A stretch of 64,000 nucleotides of DNA from Dysgonomonas sp. 520 (GTDB lineage: Bacteria; Bacteroidota; Bacteroidia; Bacteroidales; Dysgonomonadaceae). The stretch is taken from assembly GCF_010501095.1 (NCBI RefSeq), contig NZ_QVMP01000002.1:204635-268634 (forward strand), in the 5' to 3' direction. Both the position numbers and the translations under genes were made by a program. Positions within the stretch are counted from its first letter, which is position 1. Each line of letters opens with the position of its first letter. Positions 1-8,180 of this stretch are shown here, piece after piece. The notes under the pieces are model-generated. The model made no database searches and had not been told where the DNA came from. It worked only from the letters and a program-made list of their open reading frames with translations.

Positions 1-1
1 A

Positions 2-568
2 AAATGGCGATTAATCGCTTCTTTAGGGGCAGGAATATACTCTGCACCCGATGAAATCACCGAAAAAAGCATCTTGGTCAACGGAGCTGCCATATTCATC
101 TATAATCTGAAAAATAACCTCGATTTAGGATTCGGAGTGGGATTGACCAACTCGTTCGGTGTGCCCTTGCTTATGCCGATGTCGCTTGTAAAATGGAAAC
201 TCCCCGGAAATTATGAATTGGATGTTGACATTGCCAGCGGCATGAAAATAGCCGCAAAAGCCAAGCTGAACAATTCATTCAAACTAAGTTTGGTAGCGAT
301 GGAAATGGACGGAATGTCTTCGGTGGTTGAAGTAGACGGAAAATCCATGATTTACGCTACTTCTACGTTGAAATCTTACCTTTCTCCCGAATACAAGATC
401 GGAAAAGCCTCAACTATATATATGGGCGTCGGTGGAACATGGCTAAGATCGGTGAGCCTGAACAACCGCAGTTTCAAAGGTTTTTCGGAAAGTTTATTCA
501 ATAATAAAAGGAAACTGCATTTCAACACCTCTCTATACCTGAATATCGGTTTCAGGTATGGTTTCTAG
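2..568 (+). CDS. Outer-membrane barrel-like protein, 3' part (DUF6268-like)
   Basis: The reading frame is open from the left edge, so this is the C-terminal part of a longer gene; the first in-frame start-like codon (TTG, 74) lies inside a continuous coding pattern and is unlikely to be the true start. The protein has alternating hydrophobic and polar residues typical of beta strands, Gly/aromatic-rich turns, and ends in Phe (RYGF), the usual last residue of barrel proteins recognised by the Bam machinery. It resembles the DUF6268 outer-membrane family of Bacteroidota, but that name is from memory. The N-terminus and signal peptide are outside the window, so function cannot be stated. Confidence 0.65.
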   Translation, partial: KWRLIASLGAGIYSAPDEITEKSILVNGAAIFIYNLKNNLDLGFGVGLTNSFGVPLLMPMSLVKWKLPGNYELDVDIASGMKIAAKAKLNNSFKLSLVAMEMDGMSSVVEVDGKSMIYATSTLKSYLSPEYKIGKASTIYMGVGGTWLRSVSLNNRSFKGFSESLFNNKRKLHFNTSLYLNIGFRYGF

Positions 569-756
569 CGCATACACCTACTCATACAAGATATGCAATT
601 AGTGCCCTATCAATCGTCGATGAATTCATACATTGATAAATGGTTGCAGCAAAAAACATACTTACAGGTCGGTCTCGTTCAGTATATTACTACTCTATTT
701 ATGTTATTTGTCCATTATGGCTTTTTTTTGGCTTTTCATCGTTTTTTTTCACCAAA

Positions 757-3216
757 TCACATCGGATCTACGTCGAAATGTATAAGAAGTGATTTGCTGT
801 CAGGCTCTGCCAAAAGCATCGATTTATACGCCTCAATCGACTCCCTGACCTTTTGAGGAGACAGTTTGGAGTCTATCTTTATCATTATCTTACGGATATA
901 AAGAGTCTGCACACGAGATACCGACGGGCGTGTAGGACCCAGTATTTTGTCGCCAAAAGACTGGCGAAGCATAAAAGCCAACCTCTCCGACCGCCGTTGG
1001 AGCAAAGCGTCATCTTTACATCTCATCGTAATAGAAATTATACGATAAAAAGGTGGATATCCGAACAGTTTTCGTTCCTCTATCTGTAAATTATACATTG
1101 CTAAATAGTTGCCCTCTTTTACAAACTGAACGATCGGACTATTTGGCTGTGTTGTCTGTAAAATCACTACCCCCTGTTTGTCTTTCCGTCCGGCTCTGCC
1201 ACTGACTTGCGTCATCATTTGGTATGCTCTTTCATGTGCCCTGAAATCGGGATAATTGAGCATTGCATCTGCCGATAAAATGCCTACTACTGTCACATTT
1301 TCAAAGTCCAAGCCTTTCGATACCATTTGCGTGCCGATGAGTATACTTGCCCTGTTTGCCGCAAAATCCGTAATTATCCGTTCATAACCATGTTTTCCAC
1401 GGGTCGAGTCCAAATCCATTCGAAGTACTTTTTCATCGGGAAAAACGGTCGAAACTTCTTCCTCTATCCGTTCGGTTCCATAACCGATAATATCGAGGCT
1501 ATTTTCGGTCTTACACTCTGGACATAGCTTCGGAATACTGTATGTAGCACCACAATAGTGGCACAGCAGTATGTTCTGGATTTTATGATATGTGAGGCTC
1601 ACATCGCAATGTTCGCATTTCAACGTCCATGCACACGACTTGCACTCTATCACGGGAGCAAATCCCCGCCTGTTCTGAAAAAGAATAGATTGTTCGCCTT
1701 TTTGCAAAGAATTTCCCATTACATCGATCAAAACAGGAGAAAGTATCGATTTCATCTGCTTTTTTCGTCGCAATTCACGCACATTTACCACCTCAATGGC
1801 TGGTAATTGCACATCCCGATGCCTTTTCATCAACGAAACCAAACCATATTTGCCTGTGGTAGCATTAAAATATGTTTCGATGGAAGGGGTAGCCGTGCCA
1901 AGCAAGGTCTTTGCATTGTGCAGATGCGCCAAAAACAAGGCAGCGTCACGCGCATTGTACCGGGGCGCAGGTTCTTGCTGTTTGTAAGATGTTTCGTGCT
2001 CCTCGTCCACAATTATCAACCCCAAACTCTGAAATGGCAGGAAAATTGACGAACGCACCCCCAGAATAACTTTTTTCGGATTGTCACCAATCAGGTTCTT
2101 CCAAACTTCGGCACGTTCATTATCGCTGAATTTGGAGTGATAAACTGCCAATTGATCGCCAAATACATTTTTCAGGCGTTCGGTGATCTGTGTTGTAAGA
2201 GCAATTTCGGGCAACAGGTAGAGTGCTTGCCTACCCGATTCTATCGCATCTTTTATCATGCGGATATAAATCTCGGTTTTTCCGCTCGAAGTTACCCCGT
2301 GTAACAAAACAGCCGAGTGTTCCGCAAATTTACCGTTTATTTCGTTGTATGCCTCCTGCTGATATTGATTCAGGCTTTTGATGTTTTCGTGATTTGCTTC
2401 TCCAAAATTGAAACGGCTCGTTTCCACCGATTTTTTTTTGAGAATGCCTCTCTCTATCAGTCCATCCAGAATGGCGGAAGATTGGCCTGTTTGCCGAAGC
2501 AATTCTTTCTTTGAAATAACAAACTTTTCGGAAGAAACGGCATTTTCCCTCAACGAAAGAAAATCGGCAAAAAGCTGCTGTTGTTTCTTCGCCCTTTTCA
2601 GGTTCTCATACAGAATGCTTAGTTCTTCGTCCGAAAAAGCGGAGGCCAAAGATATCATTGTCTCCGTTTTGGCAACATACCTGTTTTTGATGTCTTCGTT
2701 GATAGAAATAGCGTCTTTTTCCGACAGCGACTTGATGTAGGGAGCTATATTATTGATTCGTGTCAATTTTGACACTTCCGACACCTTAATCGCACAATCA
2801 TCGGGCAGGGCATAGAATATTTTTTCTTCATTCGGCGAAAGAGGATTATCGGCGATGAAATCGTAATTTTTGAAGATATATGTTTCACTTTCCAGTTTCA
2901 GGGCAGCAGGCATAGCTGCTTTATATACTTCACCCATCGTACACATATAATAGAAAGCTACCCACGACCAAAATTTTATCTGCGAATCTGAGACAATCGG
3001 TCGGTCGTCGAGAAGAGTCTCAATCTCCTTTATATCGGGTCTTTTTTCGCTCGCTTCGTGCAAGTTGCTGACAATAGCTGTATAGAACCGCTTTTGTCCG
3101 AATTGCACAATAACCCGGCTACCCACCTCAATTTTCGCAGCCATATCCGATGGAACGAAATAAGTGAAAACCCCTTGCAAGGGAAGCGGTACTATGACAT
3201 CTGCATATAGTAGCAT
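757..3216 (-). CDS. priA: Primosomal protein N' (PriA helicase)
   Basis: PriA is the 3'-5' DNA helicase that recognises stalled forks and reloads the replisome. The 819-residue length fits the larger Bacteroidota form. Visible parts are an N-terminal DNA-binding domain, a Walker A motif GVTSSGKTEIY near residue 310, a DEEH Walker B box, the motif GTATPS, a zinc-binding insert with paired CxxC cysteines around residues 535-590 (CKSC, CEHC, CHYC, CPEC), and C-terminal helicase motifs ending in QVSGRAGR. The start is the ATG at 3216, giving MLLYADVIVPLPLQG, a typical PriA N-terminus. Its stop is convergent with the outer-membrane gene on its other side, 188 bp away. The next minus-strand gene upstream ends 24 bp before its start, so the two may be co-transcribed. 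Confidence 0.97.
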   Translation of the reverse strand: MLLYADVIVPLPLQGVFTYFVPSDMAAKIEVGSRVIVQFGQKRFYTAIVSNLHEASEKRPDIKEIETLLDDRPIVSDSQIKFWSWVAFYYMCTMGEVYKAAMPAALKLESETYIFKNYDFIADNPLSPNEEKIFYALPDDCAIKVSEVSKLTRINNIAPYIKSLSEKDAISINEDIKNRYVAKTETMISLASAFSDEELSILYENLKRAKKQQQLFADFLSLRENAVSSEKFVISKKELLRQTGQSSAILDGLIERGILKKKSVETSRFNFGEANHENIKSLNQYQQEAYNEINGKFAEHSAVLLHGVTSSGKTEIYIRMIKDAIESGRQALYLLPEIALTTQITERLKNVFGDQLAVYHSKFSDNERAEVWKNLIGDNPKKVILGVRSSIFLPFQSLGLIIVDEEHETSYKQQEPAPRYNARDAALFLAHLHNAKTLLGTATPSIETYFNATTGKYGLVSLMKRHRDVQLPAIEVVNVRELRRKKQMKSILSPVLIDVMGNSLQKGEQSILFQNRRGFAPVIECKSCAWTLKCEHCDVSLTYHKIQNILLCHYCGATYSIPKLCPECKTENSLDIIGYGTERIEEEVSTVFPDEKVLRMDLDSTRGKHGYERIITDFAANRASILIGTQMVSKGLDFENVTVVGILSADAMLNYPDFRAHERAYQMMTQVSGRAGRKDKQGVVILQTTQPNSPIVQFVKEGNYLAMYNLQIEERKLFGYPPFYRIISITMRCKDDALLQRRSERLAFMLRQSFGDKILGPTRPSVSRVQTLYIRKIMIKIDSKLSPQKVRESIEAYKSMLLAEPDSKSLLIHFDVDPM

Positions 3217-3240
3217 AGGTCTTGTTATTGTTTTCTTATA

Positions 3241-3666
3241 TCACTTTTTGTTTTTATCGTCTAATAGTTTCTGCAACAGGGCGATTTTTTCCTGTTCCTT
3301 ATCTAAGAGACGTTCAAAAAGTTTTACTATTTCTTCTACCGGATTATAGTTGTGTGTGCTGTGATCTTCATCAACGAAATAGTCTACTGAACCATTGTTT
3401 GTTTCAATGTTGTTATTTTCAAAAATAACTGTTCTGGCTTCTTCTGCCATATTTTTCAGATAATCGACGGGAATACCGAGCGTATTGGCAAACTTTTCCA
3501 AAAGTTCTTCTTCTATCACCTCCATTTGTTCGTATCTCGAAACAGATTGTTGCGACATTTTCATCCCATCTGCCAATGCTTCTTGTTTTACGCCTTTCTT
3601 CTTACGCCACCATTTGATGTTTCGCCCGTGGTGAACAATGTTGTTTGCTGAATTGTCTATTTCCAT
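3241..3666 (-). CDS. XRE-family helix-turn-helix regulator
   Basis: The N-terminal third is a Cro/C1-type DNA-binding domain: residues NIKWWRKKKGVKQEALAD are followed by the recognition-helix stretch MSQQSVSRYE. The C-terminal end is a charged helix (LFERLLDKEQEKIALLQKLL) likely to be a coiled-coil dimerisation segment, with an acidic linker between. I prefer the ATG at 3666 (141 residues) to the upstream TTG at 3693, because a perfect -7 box on the minus strand covers 3691-3698, which would put the transcript start downstream of the TTG. It sits between priA and a 105-codon membrane protein gene that is divergent from it. Target genes cannot be read from the sequence. Confidence 0.85.
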   Translation of the reverse strand: MEIDNSANNIVHHGRNIKWWRKKKGVKQEALADGMKMSQQSVSRYEQMEVIEEELLEKFANTLGIPVDYLKNMAEEARTVIFENNNIETNNGSVDYFVDEDHSTHNYNPVEEIVKLFERLLDKEQEKIALLQKLLDDKNKK

Positions 3667-3690
3667 TGTTGATTGATTGTTTGTTTGTAA

Positions 3691-3698
3691 CAAATATA
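3691..3698 (-). promoter_or_regulatory. Predicted -7 box for the XRE regulator
   Basis: The minus strand reads TATATTTG, a perfect match to the Bacteroidota -7 consensus TAnnTTTG. No convincing -33 TTG lies at 17-23 bp. It decides the start codon of the regulator gene: transcription would begin near 3684, just upstream of the ATG at 3666. Confidence 0.4.
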
Positions 3699-3820
3699 CG
3701 AATGAAATTTTATATCTGAGTAAGAATTTCGGAATTATTGGTAAAACATTTGTGAATACTCACGCATGTTACATATAATATAATTTCCTTTGCCATATAA
3801 ATAGAATAAATGGCATCAGA

Positions 3821-4138
3821 ATGAGAGTATTGTTCCTAATTTCGAAAATAGGATTCATAATAATGTGTGTTTCGGTGGTTTATGTTGCCGTTTGCTTGAT
3901 AAAACATGGTGCGGAAAATCTTCCGCAAGATATTATAATCATTTTCTCGGCAGAAGTAATTGGAACAACAGCGTTTTGTTTAGTTTCCATAGAGTTGGAT
4001 GAAAGAGCATCAAGAAGACGCATCAAAAAGAACCAACACAAACTTTACTTGCAACTATATACATACCTTATCGCCTCAATGCTCATTCTCCAAAACAGTG
4101 AGGAGATAATCAAAAATAAGAAAACCAACGAAAACTGA
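3821..4138 (+). CDS. Small membrane protein of unknown function
   Basis: This 105-residue protein begins with a strongly hydrophobic segment (about residues 5-27), has a short polar loop, then a second hydrophobic segment (about 38-57), followed by a basic stretch (RASRRRIKKNQHK) and a third weaker hydrophobic stretch near residue 85. The basic patch suggests that the region after the second segment is cytoplasmic. I do not recognise the family. It is divergent from the XRE regulator and convergent with another small membrane protein, so it could be a target of that regulator, but no operator is evident. The coding call rests on length, hydrophobic pattern and position. Confidence 0.5.
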   Translation: MRVLFLISKIGFIIMCVSVVYVAVCLIKHGAENLPQDIIIIFSAEVIGTTAFCLVSIELDERASRRRIKKNQHKLYLQLYTYLIASMLILQNSEEIIKNKKTNEN

Positions 4139-4252
4139 ATAACACTCTTGTCCTCAGAGATTTGTAATCCCACGCGAAGATAAAAAATATATGGACAGCT
4201 TTTCGCTATCCATACTCATTATATTTATTTCTTTGTATAATTTCTACTTTAC

Positions 4253-4441
4253 TTAATATCTATAATATTTGCTCTTTCTATCAAGTTCTTTCATCATCTC
4301 TTTCTTTTCTTGCTCTTTTTTCTCTTTTTCGTATTTGTCTTTTTTATCATAATACATCCAAACTACAATTATCCCAAAAATTGTAATAAAGAATATGAAG
4401 AATTTTATTTTGTCAGCTTTAGTCTGGTTATTTCTGCCCAT
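4253..4441 (-). CDS. Small single-pass membrane protein with charged tail
   Basis: This 62-residue protein has a short polar N-terminus (MGRNNQTKADK), one hydrophobic segment (about residues 12-30, FFIFFITIFGIIVVWMYY) and a long highly charged tail rich in Lys and Glu that could form a helix. No family is recognised. A perfect -7 box (TAAATTTG on the minus strand, 4491-4498) with a TTG 15 bp further upstream (4514-4516) supports it as a real transcription unit with a leader of about 45 nt. It converges on the 105-residue membrane protein gene. Confidence 0.5.
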   Translation of the reverse strand: MGRNNQTKADKIKFFIFFITIFGIIVVWMYYDKKDKYEKEKKEQEKKEMMKELDRKSKYYRY

Positions 4442-4562
4442 AGTTTTATAATTTTTAAAGTTTATGTTATTCAGTACAATTTCTATGCTGCAAATTTATA
4501 AAAAACCTTACCTCAACTTTCGAAAAAAATCCTTTTAACTTTCGTATTTTAACACTTTACAT

Positions 4563-4625
4563 TCCGGGATTTATAACCTCGGGATTGCTATTTCCCGAAT
4601 TGTGAATCCTATGCGGCGATCTGGC
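4563..4625. repeat. Degenerate palindromic intergenic repeat
   Basis: The stretch contains imperfect versions of two short hairpins that are better preserved elsewhere in the window (4772-4821 and 13230-13315): a CCGGG..CTCGG unit and a GGGATT..TTTCCC unit. It lies in the 621-bp gap between the small membrane protein and the NigD-like gene. Apart from this and the next two repeats I see nothing coding in that gap. Confidence 0.4.
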
Positions 4626-4741
4626 GCCTAGTCCTTACAATGCTACTTGCCATGTTTTCCCTCAATCACAAAAATTAATATATTTTATCATACTTTGTTG
4701 CAGCTTTTTTGTTCATATATTTATCTATATACATAGAAGCA

Positions 4742-4832
4742 ATGCCAATCGGTAGTTGGGGTTTATTATTTTCCGGATTTAAAATCCGGAGAGTAGCCAA
4801 GCATGGGATTGCAAATCCCATGAGACGACAGA
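4742..4832. repeat. Nested palindrome repeat, well preserved copy
   Basis: Two clean hairpins sit side by side: TCCGGATTTAAAATCCGGA at 4772-4790 and ATGGGATTGCAAATCCCAT at 4803-4821, preceded by a conserved lead (ATGCCAATC.GTAGTTG) and followed by a conserved GAGACGACA-type tail. The same order of parts recurs at 13153-13315, and pieces recur at 37372-37428, 48268-48298, 52008-52062 and 63766-63815. It codes for nothing and only occurs between genes. Confidence 0.8.
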
Positions 4833-4865
4833 TGTGTAGGGGTGGGGTATTATTGTAGGGGTCAG

Positions 4866-4944
4866 TGTTGACTACATTACATTCCGTCGAAACAACGTTC
4901 GACGAAACGTATGTGAGTCAATGTTATTTCTACTCCATCCGAAA
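4866..4944. repeat. Intergenic repeat with CGTCGAA/TTCGACG hairpin, copy 1
   Basis: About 79 bp here are found again, as the reverse complement and with only a few differences, at 37174-37253; a 21-bp part (GGGTGGAGTAGAAATAACATT on the plus strand there) appears a third time at 51767-51787. The centre carries a 7-bp inverted repeat CGTCGAA...TTCGACG. It lies about 120 bp upstream of the NigD-like gene start. Confidence 0.7.
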
Positions 4945-5062
4945 GCATGACAAAGCTTGTCTTTCGGAGTTGTATTTTTTAGATTTTTTGCGATTCTACT
5001 AAATAGAATCGACTAACAATAAATTATTTACAATATTATTCAATATAAATTTTATTAGAATT

Positions 5063-5803
5063 ATGAAAACGTTGAGATTTTTTTTAATGATGATAGGGAT
5101 TGTAAGTGTAGCCCTGATTTTTCAATCATGTCTTGATGATGACGACGATTATTGGAGCAAAAGACTACCCAATGCCCTTGTGACAGTGAAGCCGGTCAGC
5201 GGAGATTCATTTTACATGCAATTGGACGACAACACAACCTTGTTTCCCACAAATATGAAATCGTCTCCTTATGGAGACAGGGAAGTAAGAGCTCTTGTCA
5301 ATTATAAGAAGGTGAATAAACCTAGCGAAGGATACGATATAGCTGTTTCCATTAATTGGATAGATAGTATCCTGACAAAACAGATGGCTCCCGATTTAGG
5401 ATTGGAGAACGATGAAATATACGGAGCAGATCCGGTAGAGATTATTAACGACTGGGTAACAATAGCCGAAGACGGCTACCTGACTCTCCGGTTCAGGACA
5501 ATATTCGGAAATTCAAGTAAGGCTCATTATGTGAATTTGTTGGCTAGTTCCGATGCAGACAATCTTTATGAGGTAGAATTCAGGCACAATGCCTACGGAG
5601 ATGTTCATGGCTATGAGCAAGACGGGTTGGTAGCATTCAACCTGAACAGCTTACCCGATACGGAAGGCAAAACAGTTAAGTTGAGGCTGAAGTGGAAATC
5701 GTTTAGCGGCGACAAGTTTACTGAGTTTGATTATTGCACACGCAAATCAACTCCTGCCAGTTCTGCTATAACTTCGGAAAGAAGCAATGCCAAACTGAAA
5801 TAG
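5063..5803 (+). CDS. NigD-like surface lipoprotein
   Basis: The 246-residue product starts with a lipoprotein signal peptide whose lipobox is FQSC (Cys23), followed directly by LDDDDD. A run of acidic residues straight after the lipidated Cys is the surface-export signal described for Bacteroidota lipoproteins, so the protein is probably on the outside of the cell. The rest resembles NigD-like proteins: an OB-like N-terminal part (ALVTVKPVSGDSFYMQLDD) and a C-terminal beta-rich part with a cysteine (FDYC). NigD proteins were first seen near bacteriocin loci, but most have no known function. No other bacteriocin gene is present here. A terminator follows the stop. Confidence 0.85.
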   Translation: MKTLRFFLMMIGIVSVALIFQSCLDDDDDYWSKRLPNALVTVKPVSGDSFYMQLDDNTTLFPTNMKSSPYGDREVRALVNYKKVNKPSEGYDIAVSINWIDSILTKQMAPDLGLENDEIYGADPVEIINDWVTIAEDGYLTLRFRTIFGNSSKAHYVNLLASSDADNLYEVEFRHNAYGDVHGYEQDGLVAFNLNSLPDTEGKTVKLRLKWKSFSGDKFTEFDYCTRKSTPASSAITSERSNAKLK

Positions 5804-5818
5804 ACGCATTTTGTAAGC

Positions 5819-5859
5819 AAAAAAGGATAGTCCGAATTATTTTCAGGCTATCCTTTTTT
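5819..5859. terminator. Bidirectional rho-independent terminator
   Basis: A perfect 10-bp stem (AAAAGGATAG / CTATCCTTTT, 5821-5830 and 5847-5856) is flanked by A and T runs, so it can end both the NigD-like transcript on the plus strand and the cysS transcript on the minus strand, which converge here. Confidence 0.85.
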
Positions 5860-5879
5860 CTATTTTCAACAGAGGGGAT

Positions 5880-7352
5880 TTATCTCAACTTCCACTCGGT
5901 TCCGTCTTTTCCGTCTTTTATATCGAAACCTATTCTGTTCAGTTCGTCCCTTATCTTGTCCGAAGTAGCCCAATCTTTATTAGCCTTAGCTTCGGCTCTT
6001 ATTTGCAGCAAAAGGTCAACCGCCTTGCCAAACGCTTCCTGACCTGCCGAATTTTGTCCTTGCTCGTTTTGGATGCCCAGCAAATCGAAAAGGAAAGTAT
6101 CGAAAAATTCTTTCAATACAACAACATCTTCTTTCGTAAGGCTAACTGTCCCTGCTATCGCCGAGTTTATTGTTGTTGCCGCATCGCACAAATGAGCGAT
6201 AACAATGGCGGTGTTAAGGTCGTCGTTCATTGCATCGTAGCATTTCTGACTCAGTCCTGCCACATCAACCGACGAGGTTTCCGACACAGCGATTTTACCT
6301 AACCGTGCATACGCATCTAAAAGTCTCGACAATGCCTTTTCCGAAGCCTGCAAAGCCTCATTGCTGAAGTCGACGGTGCTGCGGTAGTGCGCTTGCAAAA
6401 TGAAAAAGCGGATAGTCATCGGCGAATAGGCTTGTGTAAGCATTGGATGAGAACCGGTGAAGAATTCGTCGAGCGTGATAAAATTGCCTAACGATTTCCC
6501 CATTTTCTGACCACCCACAGTAATCATATTGTTGTGCATCCAATATTTCACCACCCGATGCTTTTCTACGGCGGTGTTCTGGGCTATCTCACATTCGTGG
6601 TGAGGGAACATCAGGTCGAGCCCTCCGCCATGAATGTCGAATTCCGTCCCCAGATACTTGATGCTCATAGCAGAACATTCTATATGCCATCCCGGAAAAC
6701 CATCACCCCAAGGAGATGGCCACCTCATAATATGTTCGGGCGATGCCTTTTTCCACAAGGCAAAATCTACCTTGCTGCGCTTCTCGTCTTGCCCGTCAAG
6801 TTCGCGGGTAGTGTTCAGCATTTCTTCTATATTGCGATGCGAAAGGATGCCGTAGTCGTAATCTTTGTTGTATTTCACCACATCAAAATATACAGACCCG
6901 TTGCTCTCGTAAGCATATCCGTTTTCCAATATTTTTTCAACAGCCGCTATCTGCTCGATAATGTGCCCTGAGGCATGAGGTTCGATAGACGGGGGAAGCA
7001 CATTCAAGGCTTCAATAGCTTTATGGTATCGGTTGGTATAAAATTGAACCACTTCCATCGGTTCAAGTTGTTCCAATCGAGCTTTTTTCTCAATCTTATC
7101 ATCCCCGTTGTCCGAATCGTTTTCCAGATGTCCTACATCGGTTATATTGCGCACATAACGCACCTTGTAGCCTATGTGGGTCAGATAGCGGAACAATATA
7201 TCGAATGTGATAGATGGCCGGGCATGCCCCAAATGGGCATCGCCGTATACAGTAGGCCCACAAACATACAAGCCCACATGAGGCGGTGTTATCGGTTCAA
7301 ATACTTCTTTTTCTCTGCTAAGGGTATTGTAAATAGATAATTTTTGTTCCAT
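5880..7352 (-). CDS. cysS: Cysteinyl-tRNA synthetase
   Basis: This class I synthetase charges tRNA-Cys. The 490 residues carry the CysRS hallmark [15 protein letters not shown] (zinc ligand Cys31 and the HIGH-type motif HLGH), further zinc ligands in [10 protein letters not shown] and HHECE, and the KMSKS-type loop [10 protein letters not shown] near residue 285. The C-terminal anticodon-binding domain ends in DGTEWKLR, a typical CysRS end. The start ATG at 7352 gives [16 protein letters not shown]. The perfect -7 box at 7380-7387 fits a short leader. The next minus-strand gene upstream ends 81 bp away, so cysS probably has its own promoter. Confidence 0.98.
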   Translation of the reverse strand: MEQKLSIYNTLSREKEVFEPITPPHVGLYVCGPTVYGDAHLGHARPSITFDILFRYLTHIGYKVRYVRNITDVGHLENDSDNGDDKIEKKARLEQLEPMEVVQFYTNRYHKAIEALNVLPPSIEPHASGHIIEQIAAVEKILENGYAYESNGSVYFDVVKYNKDYDYGILSHRNIEEMLNTTRELDGQDEKRSKVDFALWKKASPEHIMRWPSPWGDGFPGWHIECSAMSIKYLGTEFDIHGGGLDLMFPHHECEIAQNTAVEKHRVVKYWMHNNMITVGGQKMGKSLGNFITLDEFFTGSHPMLTQAYSPMTIRFFILQAHYRSTVDFSNEALQASEKALSRLLDAYARLGKIAVSETSSVDVAGLSQKCYDAMNDDLNTAIVIAHLCDAATTINSAIAGTVSLTKEDVVVLKEFFDTFLFDLLGIQNEQGQNSAGQEAFGKAVDLLLQIRAEAKANKDWATSDKIRDELNRIGFDIKDGKDGTEWKLR

Positions 7353-7379
7353 TCCTGTTATGCCATTAATTTAAGGATA

Positions 7380-7387
7380 CAAATATA
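7380..7387 (-). promoter_or_regulatory. Predicted -7 box for cysS
   Basis: The minus strand reads TATATTTG, matching TAnnTTTG perfectly, 28 bp upstream of the cysS start. I found no clear -33 TTG partner, so confidence is moderate. Confidence 0.4.
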
Positions 7388-7433
7388 ATCTTTTCAGATT
7401 ATACATGAACATTTTAAATAAGAAATGATTATG

Positions 7434-8123
7434 TCAACTGTTTGTTACTTTGTTGAATATATCTTCGATAGAATCGACATTTTTTGCCTTTTCATCGAAA
7501 ACAATCTTACCATTGTTGATGATAATGTAACGATTGCAAACGCTGATTGTCTGGTGCAGATTGTGAGACGAAAAAAGGATAATTCTGGTTTTGCCCAACT
7601 CAGAAAGAATTTCATGTATTTCATTTTGCTGATGAGGGTCTAGTCCGCTTGTCGGTTCATCCAGAATCAGAAAACCGGGGTTATGGATAAGTGCTTGCCC
7701 CAAGCCTACCCGTTGCCTGTTGCCTTTCGACAGAGATTGGATTTTCTTTTTGTATTCTTTCCTCAGTCCAACTCTTTCTATTACGCTTTCAACGGCATTT
7801 TTTCTATCATTCAGGTTGTAAATAGATGCAACATATCCGAGGTATTCCTTCACATACATATCTCCGTACAACGGATTATCTTCGGGCAGATAGCCGATAT
7901 GTTTTTTTGCTTCTATTGCATCGGCTACAATGTCATGGCCAAAAACAGAAACCTGTCCGCTGTCAGCACCTAATACTCCGGTCATAATTTTTATCGTTGT
8001 AGATTTTCCTGCGCCGTTCACGCCTAGAAAAGCAACGATTTCGCCCGATGAAAGCTGAAAACTCACATCATCAACGGCCATTTGCGAGCCGAACTTTTTG
8101 GTTATGTTATTTACTTTGATCAA
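7434..8123 (-). CDS. ABC transporter ATP-binding protein, GldA-like
   Basis: This is a 229-residue nucleotide-binding subunit: Walker A GVNGAGKST near residue 35, signature LSKGNRQRVG (a variant of LSGGQ), Walker B with D-loop FLILDEPTSGLDP, and an H-loop SSHN. The sequence around these motifs is like GldA, the ATPase of the Bacteroidota gliding/ABC-2 group, but GldA is usually about 300 residues with an extra C-terminal domain, and this protein stops shortly after the H-loop. No ABC-2 permease is adjacent: the genes on either side are cysS and an MsbA-like exporter. The permease partner must lie elsewhere, so the substrate is unknown. Confidence 0.85.
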   Translation of the reverse strand: MIKVNNITKKFGSQMAVDDVSFQLSSGEIVAFLGVNGAGKSTTIKIMTGVLGADSGQVSVFGHDIVADAIEAKKHIGYLPEDNPLYGDMYVKEYLGYVASIYNLNDRKNAVESVIERVGLRKEYKKKIQSLSKGNRQRVGLGQALIHNPGFLILDEPTSGLDPHQQNEIHEILSELGKTRIILFSSHNLHQTISVCNRYIIINNGKIVFDEKAKNVDSIEDIFNKVTNS

Positions 8124-8148
8124 AAGTTTATATTATTCAATATATTTT

Positions 8149-8165
8149 GTCATCCTGAGCATGAC
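8149..8165. repeat. Remnant of the GTCAT-CTGAG repeat
   Basis: GTCATCCTGAGCATGAC joins the left end and right end of the common intergenic hairpin repeat (complete copies at 43309-43388 and 48360-48427) with the middle missing. It lies in the short gap between the two ABC transporter genes. Confidence 0.5.
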
Positions 8166-8180
8166 AATAAAAATACGACC

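Noticed and set aside
593..856. An 87-codon open frame on the plus strand between the partial barrel gene and priA
   Set aside because: Overlaps the end of priA, has no recognisable domain and no promoter signal.
4191..4213. Hairpin ATGGACAGC / GCTATCCAT between two convergent small genes
   Set aside because: One mismatch in the stem and no T run; too weak to call a terminator.
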